This document shows positions 40,420-51,639 of a stretch of 64,000 nt of DNA, in pieces. Position numbers and translations under genes: made by a program. Source of the DNA: Arion vulgaris. Its lineage: Eukaryota > Mollusca > Gastropoda > Stylommatophora > Arionidae. The stretch lies in assembly GCA_020796225.1 (NCBI GenBank), contig CM036754.1, positions 20,278,867 through 20,342,866 on the forward strand, in the 5' to 3' direction. Each line of letters begins with the position of its first letter. The stretch's first letter is position 1. Below the pieces are notes generated by a model. The model did not search any database and had not been told where the DNA came from. It saw only the letters and a list, made by a program, of their open reading frames with translations.

Positions 40420-40740
40420 ATGTTGACATTCTGAAAAGAGAATCATTTTTGGACAGTAACGAAAACCAGCAAAATCAATAGAAAATACAAAGAGAGAAAA
40501 TTCTGGACAGCCTAGCTCGATGACACGACTGTCAGCATTCAAACTGATAGTTAACTTAGGACAGGTGTTTGTGAAGATGCATGATTGCATACGGCACATG
40601 ATATTTTGTAAGAATTAAATTTAACTTAACATATCTCAGTGTGTCAGGCAACGATTTTACTGTTTTTTCTTTTTGATTTTCACCTGTCATGAGTTTTTTT
40701 TAACATGCTTAACATGTACACTGAACCTATGATTTGTTGT
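40420..40740. other. Unassigned stretch with LINE-like scrap
   Basis: AGAGAGAAAATTCTGGACAG and CCTAGCTCGATGACACG faintly resemble the middle of the LINE tail at 28560-28610. The rest is not recognised. Confidence 0.3.
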
Positions 40741-40778
40741 CTATCTTCGATAGGACTATGTTGATCCCACCTACTGCT

Positions 40779-41031
40779 CGCCCGTGTGGTGCCGGGGCCC
40801 ACAAGGAAGCAAATAATAGTACCACTGCGACCTACAAGGCATGTTGTAATAGGCGACTAATGTAGGACCTAGGGAAGCTACCTAGTAAATAAAAAGCGTA
40901 GCAGAAATCAGATGTGCTGGCCAACTTGTAGGCACATAAATGGCACAATCGCTCTTAGGCTCAGATCACATACAAATTACACAGAATGATTAACAAGTGG
41001 TCATAATGAACCTTTATAAGAAGAAGAAGAG
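40779..41031 (+). mobile_element. SINE-B copy with 12-bp TSD
   Basis: Flanked by GATCCCACCTAC at 40763-40774 and 41032-41043. Head CGCCCGTGTGGTGCCGGGGC, core CAAGGCATGTTGTAATAGGC, tail AAGAAGAAGAAG. Confidence 0.93.
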
Positions 41032-41149
41032 GATCCCACCTACCAGAGTTTCCTTGAAAATAACATGATATACTACATGGGATGAGGTTGTGGAGTGTAA
41101 AGCAAGCCCCTTTTCTTTTGATGATGCATGCACTATATTAATGAAAGAT

Positions 41150-41390
41150 GCTGTAACATGGTGTGTGAACTTGTTTCTTAAACAAGTGGTCCCATGTTCA
41201 AAATCCCCAGTTAAGAGTTCAGTTTTTTTCCAAACCGCAATTGGTTCTTAAATTAACCCAGTCTCAACTGGGTACTAGAAAAACACTGGGTAGTAAAAGC
41301 AACCGAGGTGGCGTTGGTCAAAGAGAAATACAGACTTAACACCTAATTCCCCAGTATACCACAGAGTATAAAAACGGGTTCTGTATTTTA
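41150..41390 (+). mobile_element. SINE-G copy, diverged head
   Basis: The body blocks CAGTCTCAACTGGGTACTAG, AAACACTGGGTAGTAAAAGC and TATACCACAGAGTAT match the reverse complement of 48728-48996. The head is TCCCATGTTCAAAATCCCC. Confidence 0.65.
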
Positions 41391-41399
41391 CACTATTTT

Positions 41400-41865
41400 G
41401 ATGAATATTAAACTTGTATTTATTTTATTCATATTGTTCACTAGTCAGTCATTTGTTCTTGAAATGCATATTGAGCTGTTTTTTGTTGTTGCCATGACTG
41501 AATGAGCTTGTTGCAGTTTCAACATAGGAGACCCCGAGGATTTGTTGCTGGAGCTACGTAGTTCGTGCTTTGTGCAATACTCTCAGCAGGTGTCGTGCCA
41601 TTTCTGCGGAGAAGGACTGAGCCGTATGGGGTAAAACCCGGTGCAATGAAGTCAATCCTTCGGCTTTTAAACCTTTTTTTTGTCTACATAGGAGAATATA
41701 AAAAGAGATGCTTTAGAAATATCTGCTTTATCTTTCCTTCCTTCTTGACATTATCCACAGGGTAAGGATAGTTTGAAATATCAATCAAGTGTCATGCCTA
41801 TTGGTTTAGGCAATCATGTCTCTCCACAATTCTCCTTGGTGCAGTTAATCAATTCTGACATTTGT
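41400..41865. other. Unassigned stretch
   Basis: A plus-strand 66-codon frame (41565-41765) was seen, with no known motif. Nothing else. Confidence 0.3.
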
Positions 41866-41868
41866 CAG

Positions 41869-42411
41869 TGTGTTGCCAGGGTCCTCAAGGGGAGTAAAGA
41901 ATAGCAACACTGCAACCTACAAGGCATGTCATAAGAGGCGACTGAGGAGTAGAGCGACCTACACAAGGCATGTCGTGAAGGGCTACTGGGAGAGAGAACC
42001 TACAAGGCATGTCGTAAGAGGCGACTGAGGTAGAGAGCAACCTACAAGGCATGTCGTAAGAGGCGACTGAGGTAGAGAGCGACCTACAAGGCATGTCGTA
42101 AGAGGCGACTGAGGTAGAGAGCGACCTACAAGGCATGTCGTAAGAGGCGACTGAGGTAGAGAGCGACCTACAAGGCATGTCGTAAGAGGCGACTGAGGTA
42201 GAGAGCGACCTACAAGGCATGTCGTAAGAGGCGACTGAGGTAGAGACCTATGGAAGCTACCCTAGTAAATAAAAAGCGTCGAAGAAATCAGATGTTCTGG
42301 CCTAGGTGTAGGTGCATAACTGGCACAGCGTACAATCTCTATTAGACTCAGATCACATACAAATCACAAAGAGTGGTCTATATTGAGCGTTCGAAGAAGA
42401 AGAAGTTCTGA
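41869..42411 (+). mobile_element. SINE-B copy with eightfold amplified core
   Basis: It begins like other SINE-B copies (GTGTTGCCAGGGTCC) and ends with the usual body and GAGCGTTCGAAGAAGAAG. Between them the 42-bp core GCGACCTACAAGGCATGTCG + TAAGAGGCGACTGAGGTAGA + GA is repeated. Units start at about 41909, 41959, 41996, 42037, 42079, 42121, 42163 and 42205; the last five are exactly 42 bp apart and nearly identical. The resulting 111-codon minus-strand frame is a by-product of the 14-codon period. Confidence 0.95.
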
Positions 42412-42429
42412 AGCTGATATTTTGTGAAC

Positions 42430-42545
42430 CTCGATGTCAGGCCATCCAACATCTTCTTCCTCTATCTTCCACGATCTCTCCTTCCCTGAATTTTACCTGT
42501 TGTCACCAAATGTTCGAAATCACCACTTCACATTGTTCCCATAGA
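42430..42545 (-). mobile_element. LINE 3' coding scrap
   Basis: GATGTCAGGCCATCCAACAT and CTTCCACGATCTCTCCTTCC are the reverse complement of the [14 protein letters not shown] region found at 24110-24165. Confidence 0.7.
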
Positions 42546-43255
42546 AAGTGAAGGTCACAAAGTCGATAGCCAGAGGAAAGTACACAAACAACTATCGTGC
42601 AGAGACGGAGGCACTAAGAATAGCCGCTGAAAGGATACTAGAGAGAAGCAGCACATAACAAAGTGGTGATATTCACGGACGCCCTGTCGCCATGAAGACA
42701 CTAAACAGATCAGCCGACACAGAGCTAAAAACGATCTCGGAGTATTAACAAACTCACTCAAACGCACAGTCATACAGTGCATCCCATCACACTGCAATAT
42801 AGGCGGAAACGAAGAGGCAACAAAGGCAGGAGGTTGACTGCCGCAGACTGATTACGAAATCAGTCACGATGAGGCTAAAACAACCATTGGATGGTAATAT
42901 AGAGAGAAGTGGTCACAAGACCACCCTCAACACAGCGCCAAAGATCAGTACTATGGTCTGTCCCCTAGCAAACAAGTTGTCATATGCCGCCTCCGTACCG
43001 GCCATAACAGACTCCAGTCTCACCTTTACAACAAATTTAAAATTGGTACAACTAACCTGTACCACTGCAAGAAGGCGGACATTACGGCAGAGCACCTACT
43101 GCAAGACTGCCAACTGCTAGCAGGCCTGAGAAACGAAACCTGGCCTGAAAATATCGAGCTAAATGAGAAGCTGTACGGAGGGACGGAGTCCCCAAAAACA
43201 ACAGCAGAATTTATGGGGAAATCTGATACATCAGTCTAAGCGGGATCGGAGAGAG
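42545..43255 (+). mobile_element. LINE RNase H domain and 3' end (tail donor of SINE-L)
   Basis: In broken frames: N-N-Y-R-A-E-T-E-A-L-R-I-A-A-E (the RNase H Glu helix), I-F-T-D-A-L-S (catalytic D) and I-P-S-H-C-N-I-G-G-N-E-E-A-T-K. Next come RTGHNRLQSHLYNKFKIG, HCKKADITAEHLLQDCQLL and K-L-Y-G-G. The 3' end AGAATTTATGGGGAAATCTG ... GATCGGAGAGAGAGAA is shared with SINE-L. The presence of RNase H points to the I/Jockey-type side of LINEs. It is 5'-truncated and several frameshifts inactivate it. Confidence 0.88.
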
Positions 43256-43299
43256 AGAATTTTAAATATTAAAAATTTCAACAAGAATGTTCACCGTCC

Positions 43300-43425
43300 T
43301 CAAAATTACATCGGGGACCCTCACCGGTGCTACAGAGTCTGTGCACTACTGCTGAGATCTTCCTGTGTAAGAAAGAGTTAGGAGCATACATGGTTATTCA
43401 CTGAAGTGTAATGTTGATGGTACAA
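43300..43425 (+). mobile_element. SINE-H fragment
   Basis: GTGCTACAGAGTCTGTGCAC, then CTGCTGAGATCTTCCTGTGT and AAGAAAGAGTTAGGAGCATA, matching the distal part of 27745-28150 in reverse. Confidence 0.5.
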
Positions 43426-43524
43426 TCATTCAATGCTCAGAATTAAATCAAATGGTTAAACGAAGTGCCAAAGAAGACATGAGAAAATTTGTGGATAGCA
43501 TTGCGGAAACTGCCGATAAAACTG

Positions 43525-43795
43525 CTTCTAAAACATAGTCTGCACACACTATACAATATTTCACAGTAGCTTCTAAAACATAGTCTACACACACTATACA
43601 AGATTTTACAGTAGCTTCTAAAACAGTCTGCACACACTATACAATATTTCACAGTAGCTTCTAAAACATAGTCTACACACACTATACAAGATTTCACAGT
43701 AGCTTCTAAAACATAGTCTGCACACACTATACAATATTTCACAGTAGCTTCTAAAACATAGTCTGCACACACTATACAATATTTCACAGTAAATA
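43525..43795. repeat. 45-bp minisatellite, six copies
   Basis: The unit holds AAAACATAGTCTGCACACAC and TATACAATATTTCACAGTAG. One unit is 3 bp shorter. The 15-codon period leaves long minus-strand frames (43443-43844), regarded as by-products. Confidence 0.93.
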
Positions 43796-43859
43796 TGTAA
43801 AAGGTAAGATGCATAGAAACACCATACACATTAGGGATATCCAAGGCCTACTTTTTACA

Positions 43860-44560
43860 AAGCCGAAACAAATGTACAACAGTTTTTTCAAACGTATTAA
43901 TTAAACACACCAGAACATGTACACCACCTTGAAATCTAATTGGTCCCCATGAACATCATTGGTTGATTTTAAATCACCATGAAACAAGAAATGAAAAAAA
44001 GCTATTAGTTCTTGAGAAACAACATGTAATGTCGAACTGCCAGTATAACTTCGAAGGGCGGATCCACAGCGCAGCAAATGTATAGTATTATACCGGGTCA
44101 ATAGATTTTAGAAATAAAAAAAACGAGGACACCAATTAGCAATACAAATTACTTTTAAACTCGAGGTTTTCGTATAGTTGGGAGAAAGAAAAACTGCACA
44201 CTGACTAGACTCGAGGAATAATAGTTACTATTCCAAATTAAAGGCATCTTGCAGATTTCAATAATTAGAATGGTATCACTCCTCTATCGATTTCAAGAAA
44301 GATTTTCTGAAAAATTGTTATAATTATTATTACGTTTTTGATACCATCCACTGAGACAGCCTGTGAACGATGTTTAATTACACTTCGGTATACCGCACAG
44401 GATGGTGTCTGCATCATAGCCATCTTATGCAAGGAATTATTGAACTAAGAACTCTAGCCAGATATTTCAAGTGAAATGTGATGTATGTAATGCAGGGAGG
44501 GACTTATGATGTCATCTGTCTTGTTTAAGTGGATGAATATTGATAGTGATATTCAGACAG
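43860..44560. other. Unassigned stretch
   Basis: No frame above 66 codons, no terminal repeats and no matches to other families in the window were seen. Confidence 0.3.
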
Positions 44561-44564
44561 GACA

Positions 44565-44601
<37 letters not shown>

Positions 44602-44680
44602 CTCTCTCTCTTTCTCTTTCTCTCTCTCTGCACCCTTTGACGAATTTGATGATGGTCGAAAAGATTTTCCCGAATATTGA
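44565..44680. repeat. CT microsatellite with conserved flank
   Basis: About 60 bp of CT repeats with TTTCT interruptions, then CCTTTGACGAATTTGATGAT and GGTCGAAAAGA. The flank is shared with 5150-5345. Confidence 0.75.
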
Positions 44681-44689
44681 GGGAACCGG

Positions 44690-45220
44690 TATCCATTCCT
44701 CCCCATGGTAAATATTCGTGAGTCCACATACCAGCTAAAAAGTGTCTGCAGAACGGCCAACCCACGATTTTCCCAGCTTTAACCGATTTCCAATATTGAT
44801 ACTGAGCACCAAGTGCAGTTTTCTTGTCTGATCTGCTGGAGGACCAGTCAACGGTGCACGAACCCCGTAGCACCGGCTGGAGCTCATTACATATAATACA
44901 AATTAGACAGCAATGTAAACCTGAAAACAAAGAGCATGTAACATTATAATTGGTGAAAACGTATAAATCACAAAATAATAAAACGCCGTATTTTGTTCAT
45001 TTTCTTGTCGACGATGTAGGAGAACAAACTAAATGGTAAAAATAACCAACTGTAAAAAATACGAACGTTCCTATGAATAAAAGTAACTATAAAGAACATG
45101 AAATGATAAATTAAAATATAACTCAAACAGAATATTGAAAATTGAATCCTTTTTTTTAACTCAGCTGTCGTTGTGCATCAGAAGGTCATTAGAAGTTCTA
45201 TAGAAGTTTCTAACCTCCAG
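44690..45220. other. Unassigned stretch
   Basis: A minus-strand 125-codon frame runs 44553-44930 (partly over the CT repeat). It contains TALGAQYQYWKSV and no motif I recognise. The rest is AT-rich. Confidence 0.3.
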
Positions 45221-45224
45221 CGGC

Positions 45225-45600
45225 TTACGTGGATATACTGTCCTGGGCATGCGGGTGTTTACGGTAATGAGAAATGAGAGAGCGGCCAGGCTTGCATCAA
45301 CAGCATCGATTGTTGGGGAGTTGAAGATGGATAAGGGGATATTCTTCGGTCTCTTCGCGACTCTCTGTTGGATGAGGACACTAAAATCGATGTTGAATCG
45401 ATCAAGCGATATAAGCAGTTTGGAGTTACCCGTTGTTCAAGTCGAACTGGATGCCTGAGAGGCAGAGTGAGAGGTGTGTTTAATCAGCGAGCCACAGGAA
45501 CCATCAGTATATATATACTCTTCGATATATGTTGGGGGAGACTGAGCACCTATGGGTCTGCCCGGAGTGCAATGACGTCAGTTTAGTAACCAATAACCAA
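45225..45600. repeat. Interspersed repeat-F, inverted relative to 28980-29150
   Basis: The right part reads GGGGGAGACTGAGCACCTAT then GGGTCTGCCCGGAGTGCAAT, the reverse of the 29-kb copy. The left part has TATACTGTCCTGGGCATGCG. A plus-strand 69-codon frame inside (45249-45458) is not recognisable. Confidence 0.55.
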
Positions 45601-45834
45601 GTGCAGTTGATTATATTTTTTGTCACTTATTTTGAGATACGCACGCGCTCTTGCAATTTTGAATCTATGAGCTATGTTCGGGAACTCCCTTTCTGACTTT
45701 GACCTAGAACAATATGTTATGCACAGTGGTCTTGATTTTCTGGAATATTGTCTCTGCCTGACCAATTCTATTCTTTATTAATATGTTCTAATTGGCTCGA
45801 TGTGCAGTAGTGATGATCTGACTACTAAACTAAC

Positions 45835-46080
45835 TAAACCAGTATACCAAATAGCTTGTTCCTTCCGGAACTTGGCTCCCATAACAGCGGTCCTGAAAAC
45901 CCCGTGTTCTGTGCAAGTTCACCGGCGTCAACAGCAGTCATTCTCAGATCGCCAATGACATCAAACACCCATCGTCTTCTAGGTCTTCCTCTCATCCTTC
46001 TTCCTGGCACCATTCCCTCCAAAATTATCTTCTCTAGGCACTCGTGTCGTTTGGTACTCATTACAGTAGTAATTATTATA
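45835..46080 (-). mobile_element. LINE 3' coding end
   Basis: The minus-strand frame encodes STKRHECLEKIILEGMVPGR and MRGRPRRRWVFDVIGDLRMT, ending W-x-x-x-V/A. It is the same family as the scrap at 4665-4800. Confidence 0.8.
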
Positions 46081-46174
46081 GTGCAAAATCTAACTTTATG
46101 TTTTGTTAACCATTTAAATAAAGTTTACCCAACACCCCCATCCGAATGCAAGCATATAAAGCAATGTTGCAGTC

Positions 46175-46430
46175 TTCTTATTCTTCTTCTTTGCGTTCGT
46201 TCTTTACGACCAGTTTTAATCACTTTTGTGATATGTTCGATCTTTGCCAAGAACGTGTATACGTTGCACATTGGTTTGTAGGCCCCTAAACGCATAAACT
46301 TCTACAAGCTTAGGACATGTGCATCCGATTTCAGCCAGACCTCCTCAGTAGCCTCTTACGACATGCGTGTCAGGTAACAGTGGTTCTATTCTTTACACCT
46401 CAAATTTGGGCCCCGGTAACCACTCGGGCG
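46175..46430 (-). mobile_element. SINE-A copy with perfect 12-bp TSD
   Basis: Flanked by AATGTTGCAGTC at 46163-46174 and 46431-46442. Complete from AAG tail to CGCCCGAGTGG head (minus strand). Confidence 0.95.
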
Positions 46431-46442
46431 AATGTTGCAGTC

Positions 46443-47361
46443 GGCGTTGTGTCTTGTTCCAACGAGTAGCATAGCGGTTTTAAATTATTGTTTCCTGAAT
46501 TTTTCCGCGTTCAATGATGAAGTAGATACGGTGTTAAAATTAGGGAGTGTCAAGTATTACCTTTTTATTTAAAAGGAGTTATGTGCTGAAAATTGTGGTA
46601 TACCAAAATTGTCTGTAGAAAATCTATAATCGAAAATATTTGAACAGTGATCTAATAACGTATTTTTAAAATTATGTTATTTTGATAACCAGAATTATGC
46701 AGCAAATGATTCTCTAACAAACATGGCGTCAAGATAGGAAGTAGGCCTTATGACTTATCGGATTTTCCATTATAGCGAATGTTCTGTAACAGAACTACTT
46801 TGTTTATTATAACGTTGGTCGTGTTTAGTTTTTGAGACTTGTGTTATGATATCGTTGTGCACTTAGTTCTAATGTGATTCTGGCTAGAAGATTGTTGGAG
46901 ATGCAATGCAAGTTAATCTTGGATATTCATTTTTTGCATTGATCGACTCGTGAACTCATGAGGGACTAGGCCCACCACCAAATAATATTTTATTGAATTG
47001 AATGAATGGATATACCAGTGTGCTCAAACTGTGTAGTGTAGTATTCAACTGTGTTGTACAGCAGTGACTCAGTAGCAGTGGTTTCCACACATATATTCTG
47101 TCTGATTCATAAATTCATGCGTTGTACCTTGAATTACAAAATCAACATAATATTTATCATATTCACCCCAATCCATTCAATATTCATTTATTTGATTTAT
47201 AATTTATGACATTAGCCTAAGGTAGAACTGAAATCGTTGCTATAAATTTAAGGATTCATTTTACTGTCATTAGAGGAAAATAGACTGATAAACTGGTGTA
47301 AACATAGATCATACAATCTCACACAGTTGACACAGTACAGCAGAGTTAACAGAGAATCAGA
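46443..47361 (+). other. Repeat-free AT-rich region upstream of a possible ATG exon
   Basis: No transposon families were recognised over more than 900 bp, which is unusual in this window. It leads into an ATG with a strong splice donor, so it could hold a promoter and 5' UTR. No TATA or Inr element can be claimed with confidence. Confidence 0.3.
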
Positions 47362-50240
47362 ATGAGGTAAGATTTTTTTCTTCACTTCAGTTCACCATTC
47401 ACCATGACATACACTTCTTCTAACACTATAGCTATACAGTACACTATAATGACACTATACACTCAGTGGGACTGACAGTTAAATGAATGTTGTATTTGTT
47501 GAACTTAGCTGCTCAGTTTATCAATTTAAGTTAATACATTATGATTATTAATTATTTCTCTACACTGTAAAGTAAAATACAAGTTTGAAGTTACTTGGGC
47601 CTGGAACAAAGTTTTGTCTTGATGAATGCGTGCACATTAATATTTGATTTGTTTAAATTTGCATATTCATATACTTAATTATATTATGAATGTGTCCATG
47701 CCATGATCAACAACCATGAATTACAACAAATGATGGCTTATGGTATAGTACTTTGAAAACTGCAAGATACGTAATCGAAAACAAGAGTCCATGTTAATTT
47801 ATAACAATCTGTATACAAATAGTGGAATAAATTATCAACATACCCATTACCACTGAAAACTACATGTACATTTCAATATGTAGCTTTGAATGTAATTCAT
47901 AACTTACTCATACATAATGATAAGCTGCTATTTAGAAACTGTTGACAGATCTATCAGTGAAAGTTAGTGAACGTTTAAATATAAGTTTATTTATTTAATT
48001 ATTGATTAGATTATCAGCATTCACTTTCTTACACAGGAAGATCTTAGCAACAATGTACAAACTCCATAGCAATGATTTGAGGGTGGTACCTCATGTAATT
48101 TTGAAGATGATTAAAATGTGTCGGAATTGGTTTAAATTAATTTGAATTATATTCTACCGGGGTGAAAGCTATCCAGTCTGTTCTTATCAAGTATCAACTG
48201 CCAAGGATTTTAGTATGAGTTCAACGTGAACATCGATAGGATGATGCACTTAAGTCTCACCTACTGTGAGATAAGGAATCACTGAAAGATAGCTTAATCG
48301 CTCTACATGAAACCTGGTGTAAATCTTTTTTTTTGTGGAGCATGCATGATAACATTACCATATCTCAACATCATAGAGACAGCTGTATAGGAAAAGTTTT
48401 ACCTCTGAACTTTGAGAAGGCACGCTTGTGTGGCGGGGGACACTGATAATGAAGAAAGCAGGTCTTCACACACAAATCAGTCAGAAACGCCATGCCAGGC
48501 GCCCTGCCTACACCTTAATTCATATCAGACGAATACATTAAGAAGAAGAAGGAAAAATATGATGTCCGCAATTTCATTTGTTGTTATGTTTAAAAACCTA
48601 GAAAACTGGTTAGAATCATAATTTCTGCACCTCAGGTCGCCCCATAGAGGATCAGTCTCTTTGATTTTACTGAAAGTCTAGCAGCAAACTACTTATGCTG
48701 CTTCATTTTCATAATTTACCACAACTCATAAAGTAAGGTAAAGGAACCCTTTCATACCTCGTGGTATATAGGTCAATACAGTGTTAGGCCTGTATTTTCA
48801 TTGACTGTCGGCACACGATGGGTGATGTGGTCAGCATCACGCCTGCCATCTTTACTTTCCCAGAGCATGTCTGGTACCCAGTTGAGACATGAGAGCCGTT
48901 GTGGTGGGAAAATTCCACGCCATTGCAGGGAGCTGAACCCAGACCACCAGCCTTGCGAAGCGAGTTCACTAACAACTACGCTACAGCAGCTCTCAACTCA
49001 TAAAGTGCTTGTACTAATTTTTAGCTGGTTAGATCGGGGTATCTGTCACACCAGGAAGTTGAATAAGTGCAATAAAATTCCAGTCTTTGTTATTGAACTA
49101 TTTGAAGGTATTAGATCATTTTGGGACATGTCTTTATTTATAACTAATAATAATAATTTTACTGTGAGAGGCACGAAATATTGGACTGAATTCCATATGA
49201 GTTTGAACGAGTTGCCCAGAATAGAGCGATATAGAGAAAATGCTTGCAGGCCCTGTGTAATATATGACGGTGCAAGATATAAATACAATGATAACAATAA
49301 ACCTTTCAGCCCCCTCTGAAGCAAAAACATTCCCTGTTTGTTTTTATCCTGTGATATCCTATCCAGGTTTTTCCAATCACCCAATATTAATTTTCAGCTC
49401 TTTTCCCCATGTATTTTTGGACTTCCTCTGATTGTCTTTCCCTGTGAGTTCAAGAACAAAGCTCTTGCTATACTATTTACTGGTCATTTTAATGTATATC
49501 GAACAGCAGCGTCTTTTCTTAAACTCTTGATTAACTGATGTCTCTGGTTCTTTCCAAGAGTTTCACATCAGTAACTTTGTCACACCATTTCAGCTCTCAT
49601 AATCTGTGCAAGCACCTATTTATGAAAAACATCTTTTTTGGTGGTCATTGTTGCTATTCCTGTTTCAGAGCTGTGCCATAATGGCTGATTTAAGTTAAAT
49701 ATCCGTAACTTATTATTGGACTTGATTTTAAAAAATGTCATATATTGATCAGTTTACTAAAAGGTCCTTTTGCCTTTTGTGTGGATTCATTATTGTATTG
49801 TCTTATTTGATGGTAAAACTTGTGTGAATTTTGTCTTAAATAAACATAGGGATGATCGCTCCAGGTGCCTCTTTTTTCGACCTGACGCTGGAAGGCAAAA
49901 CAAAACTTGTGTAATTTTTGTCTTAAATAAACATAGGAAGGCTCGCTCCAGGTGCCTCTTTTTTCGACCTGACGCTGGAAGGCAAAACATGGATAGAGAA
50001 TAGATATAATAGATAGATAAACAGTGAAGTAATATGTGTTACTGGTTAGTAGAACAGATCTCATTACACAGTAGAGGTAAAAGGTACACATGCTGATGGT
50101 TTATGTAGCACTGTATACACATCGTTTCAGGGATTATTCTCCTATTGTTGGTACATTTTCTCAGAAAACAATAGGAAACATGCCTGCAGGAGGAACGATA
50201 GAGGATGGAAAATTAGTCCAATACAGAGGAAAGCGGATAG
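47362..50240 (+). CDS. Possible 5' end of a second host gene (two exons), unknown product
   Basis: Exon 1: ATGAG followed by GTAAGA (47362-47366), a consensus donor. Exon 2: 50131-50240 after ATCGTTTCAG, followed by a weaker donor GTTTGC. Exon 1 leaves two bases and exon 2 supplies one, giving MRDYSPIVGTFSQKTIGNMP then AGGTIEDGKLVQYRGKRI with no stop. It leaves one base for an exon not found. The peptide looks like real coding sequence (no repeats, ordinary composition), but I cannot name a family. The intron contains SINE-H, repeat-I and SINE-G copies. It could be a chance open stretch. Confidence 0.35.
48015..48285 (-). mobile_element. SINE-H copy
   Basis: TTCTTACACAGGAAGATCTT, AACTCCATAGCAATGATTTG and AACTGCCAAGGATTTTAGTA, aligned with 27745-28020. 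Confidence 0.6.
48395..48560 (+). repeat. Interspersed repeat-I, AAG-tailed
   Basis: ACCTCTGAACTTTGAGAAGG, GGCGGGGGACACTGATAATG, AAACGCCATGCCAGGCGCC and the tail CATTAAGAAGAAGAAGGAA. The best-preserved copy; the AAG tail suggests a SINE. Confidence 0.65.
48728..48996 (-). mobile_element. SINE-G copy, tRNA-derived head
   Basis: On the minus strand the head GAGAGCTGCTGTAGCGTAG is followed by AGTGAACTCGCTTCGCAAGG and B-box-like GGTTCAGCTCCC. The body contains GGCTCTCATGTCTCAACTGG and ends AAAGGGTTCCTTTACC. The reference copy for this family. Confidence 0.8.
49000..49385. other. Unassigned stretch
   Basis: Overlapping frames (48801-49319 plus, 49046-49384 minus) show no known motif. The plus frame begins inside the SINE-G copy, which argues against a gene. 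Confidence 0.3.
49390..49625 (-). mobile_element. LINE 3' coding scrap
   Basis: The minus strand encodes N-S-I-A-R-A-L-F-L-N-S-Q-G-K then G-S-P-K-I-H-G-E-K, resembling the A-L-x-W-x-P-x-G-K-R-x-R-G-R-P-K-x-T-W tail. Weak. Confidence 0.4.
49815..49990. repeat. 84-bp direct repeat, two copies
   Basis: AAAACTTGTGTGAATTTTGT, then TCTTAAATAAACATAGG, GCTCCAGGTGCCTCTTTTTT and CGACCTGACGCTGGAAGGCA occur twice in tandem. An inverted, diverged third piece (GACACCTGGAGCGAGCCTC) lies at about 51225-51265. Confidence 0.88.
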
Positions 50241-50249
50241 GTTTGCTCT

Positions 50250-50935
50250 AATGTATATGTAATTCAGCTAGCTGTTTGAACTGTCAGAGCGGTTAGCAGT
50301 AAGCATAGCTTAACTAGTCCATAGTTTTACTGCAGTCTTCCCTATTATCAATATTAGCAGCATGTAAGCAAGTCTGCAGAAAATCATCAGTAATTTCTGC
50401 TGCTTTATGATTCATCTGAGTTCATTCAGTTCATTAGTCATGCAAGATCATCATGCTTGGCGTTTAGACAGTCCCTATTTTTCTCCAGTTTGGGGCTGCA
50501 TCCTTCATTTCTACCCAGATGTTGTTGATGGAAGGAAATATGATAATAGATATGATTGTCATTTATCTATATTCCTTCATTTGCATGTTGTTCCTGATGA
50601 AGTTTGCTTTCTGTGTCATTGTAAACTCTGTATTTAGTAGGTAAAGTTGTGTTTTCTGTCTGAATTGTCTCCCATTGCATCTGCTGATGACATCAGGTCT
50701 GTTTGTTTACCAGGTTACCTTCCTGTTGTCAGTGCTTATAAACATCCTTAAGCCTTGTTCTCTTTACATTCCTGTGATTGGTCATATGGGGTGTGTCATT
50801 AGGTGTGCATGACATCCCACCCCTTTTGGAAAGCAGTTATGCTTGAACCTTCACTGCTTTTTATTCATTCAGTATGAAACTGACTTCATTTTATAAAATG
50901 AAACTAGGATATTAAAAGAGTTTTGAGTAGAATGG
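50250..50935. other. Unassigned, repeat-poor stretch
   Basis: A plus-strand 76-codon frame (50407-50637), with H-A-W-R-L-D-S-P-Y-F-S-P, is not recognised. It lies downstream of the possible exon at 50131-50240 and could hold further host sequence. Confidence 0.3.
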
Positions 50936-50939
50936 AACC

Positions 50940-51175
50940 TGATCAAAAGAATTTGACTTAGACAATGTTCTTCAGACACATAATGCAAAGAGGAAGTTTG
51001 AAACATTTAGTAGCAATGGGTAAAATACAGGGAAGAAGATACCAGCAAGGGCAGAGAAAGGATATCTTGTATGGTCTGAGATTGTTATTTGACAAGAGAT
51101 GGACATCTGAACTGATAAACTGCACCAGGGAGAGAGTTGTGGAGAGACATGACTTAACCCTAAACCCTCCATCCT
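50940..51175 (+). mobile_element. LINE 3' coding end
   Basis: Encodes MFFRHIMQRGSLKHLVAMGK, then RRYQQGQRKDILYGL and W-T-S-E-L-I-N-C-T-R-E. It is a diverged version of the intact tail at 23905-24290. Confidence 0.8.
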
Positions 51176-51639
51176 TTTATCTACCTATTTATTCTCTAAT
51201 CCTGTTTTGCTGTTCCTCGTCAGCTCGGAAAAGGAGACACCTGGAGCGAGCCTCTCTATGTGCCTTGTCTTTCTTTCTTTTCTCCAGTCCTGATTTGCCT
51301 CACCCTCCCCATGAGGCCATTACCTTGTAGTGGTGGGGAGGCTTGCGTGCCTCAATGATACAGTGAGCTAGGACGGCGGGAACTTATGTTCCGGAAGGGT
51401 TACCCAAGCCGGAAAGGTCACTGAAGAGGGACAGACGAAGCATGGTCTCCTGGTCCTCCAGGTTGGGGTTGGGCTTGGACTACGATCCCATCCTTTAAAA
51501 AAATTAAAGTTCGGAAACAACAACAAACATACAACCTATCTACGGGCATGAAGGGCTACCAGAGTCATTGACTCACATGACTGGAAGTGGTGAAGCCGAA
51601 AGGAAGCTACTTTCACGAGGACGGAAGTCCTGAATGCCA

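Noticed and set aside
42433..42741. Tandem repeat ORF as a repetitive host protein
   Set aside because: No such array was found at these positions; the repeat-encoded frames here and at 2433-2741 and 41885-42220 come from tandem DNA repeats with codon-multiple periods and lack any start or splice context.
49815..50091. Minus-strand 117-codon frame as a gene
   Set aside because: It is produced by an 84-bp direct duplication of an interspersed repeat.
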